Shown here: positions 45,982 through 46,104 of the stretch, in pieces | Position numbering within the stretch: position 1 is the first letter of the stretch | Layout of the letters: every line of letters begins with the position of its first letter | Translations under genes and position numbers: made by a program | Assembly (NCBI GenBank): GCA_017994835.1 | Contig: JAGOKC010000006.1 | Location: 1-46,104 of the forward strand | Length of the DNA: 46,104 nt | Direction of reading: 5' to 3' | Source of the DNA: Aquabacterium sp. | GTDB lineage: Bacteria; Pseudomonadota; Gammaproteobacteria; Burkholderiales; Burkholderiaceae_C | The notes under the pieces: model-generated | What the model was told of the DNA's origin: nothing | The model's input: only the letters and a program-made list of their open reading frames with translations | The model's database searches: none

Positions 45982-46104
45982 GGATGGTCTGCAAAACCTC
46001 CGCATGCAGCCCTGAATGTGAGACAGTATCAGCATGAAGCAGATGAGCCTGAGCACCACTGGATTTGAACGCAAGACCAAGAGGACGCGCAAGCGTGAGT
46101 TCCT
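45982..46104 (+). mobile_element. Left end of an IS5-type insertion sequence (cut by the window)
   Basis: The boundary is inferred. CTAA at 45978-45981 fits the YTAR target of IS5-group elements, and the next bases GGATGGTCTGCAAAACC look like an IS5-type terminal repeat. The transposase ATG is 52 bases further in, a normal distance. The right end and second CTAA copy are outside the window. Confidence 0.65.
46034..46104 (+). CDS. IS5-family transposase, N-terminal fragment
   Basis: Only the first 23 codons are in the window: MKQMSLSTTGFERKTKRTRK, then REF. This matches the N-terminus common in IS5-group transposases of betaproteobacteria, where the DDE catalytic domain follows. The frame is open at the window edge, so I cannot tell whether the gene is intact. 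The rest of 45836-46033 contains no other convincing gene. Confidence 0.8.
   Translation, partial: MKQMSLSTTGFERKTKRTRKREF

Noticed and set aside
45877-46092. 71-codon minus-strand open frame near the right end
   Set aside because: It runs across the inferred insertion-sequence boundary and is antisense to the transposase start, with no ribosome-binding site.
1-46104. CRISPR array, prophage or toxin-antitoxin pair
   Set aside because: No regularly spaced repeats, phage structural genes or recognised toxin-antitoxin proteins were found on either strand.

Overview
The window looks like a chromosomal segment of a GC-rich betaproteobacterium, most likely of the order Burkholderiales (Comamonadaceae or a close relative). 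The evidence is the gene neighbourhoods, the arginine-type elongation factor P paired with its EarP rhamnosyltransferase, an InfB with a very long N-terminal region, and family resemblance of many proteins. The genus is inference. Most of the window is core housekeeping DNA. Clearly accessory DNA appears only at the right end.

Layout. (1) Bases 1-6440: a peptide-type ABC importer operon with a membrane-anchored substrate-binding protein (partial), two permeases and a fused double ATPase. (2) 6447-7613, minus strand: a DUF4404 protein and the enoyl-ACP reductase fabI. (3) 7694-16505: the translation operon rimP-nusA-infB-rbfA-truB-typA. It has a good promoter, a leader ending in a terminator-like hairpin just before rimP, and a second hairpin between infB and rbfA. 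(4) 16722-19727: dusA, then on the minus strand efp and its modifier earP. (5) 19788-25584: uvrC, a TonB-like lipoprotein gene, pgsA, a GTG-start HU gene, tRNA-Val(UAC), ppiD and tRNA-His(GUG). (6) 25780-35098: recC-recB-recD, translationally coupled through ATGA overlaps. (7) 35129-38266: metY, an RlmN/Cfr-family radical SAM methyltransferase and a secreted DUF2314 protein. (8) 38366-41354, minus strand: a class A penicillin-binding protein, a small membrane protein and a 50-residue basic protein. (9) 41398-45835, minus strand: a protein with two complete membrane-plus-GGDEF units, a membrane-anchored MBL-fold hydrolase, a membrane protein and a secreted protein of unknown family. (10) 45982-46104: the left end of an IS5-type insertion sequence, cut by the window edge.

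The importer would bring in peptides or similar solutes. fabI completes fatty-acid elongation and pgsA starts anionic phospholipid synthesis. Region 3 covers 30S maturation, transcription elongation and termination control, initiation factor 2, tRNA pseudouridylation and a ribosome-associated GTPase. efp/earP, dusA and the rlmN-like gene add translation-factor, tRNA and (probably) rRNA modification. uvrC and recBCD are the repair enzymes.

No CRISPR array, prophage, toxin-antitoxin pair or recognised defence system is visible apart from RecBCD. The best candidates for something undescribed are the rimP leader attenuator, the internally duplicated diguanylate cyclase whose two halves differ at the inhibitory site, the short basic protein at 41202-41354, and the 14-bp perfect inverted repeat in the tail of the penicillin-binding protein gene.
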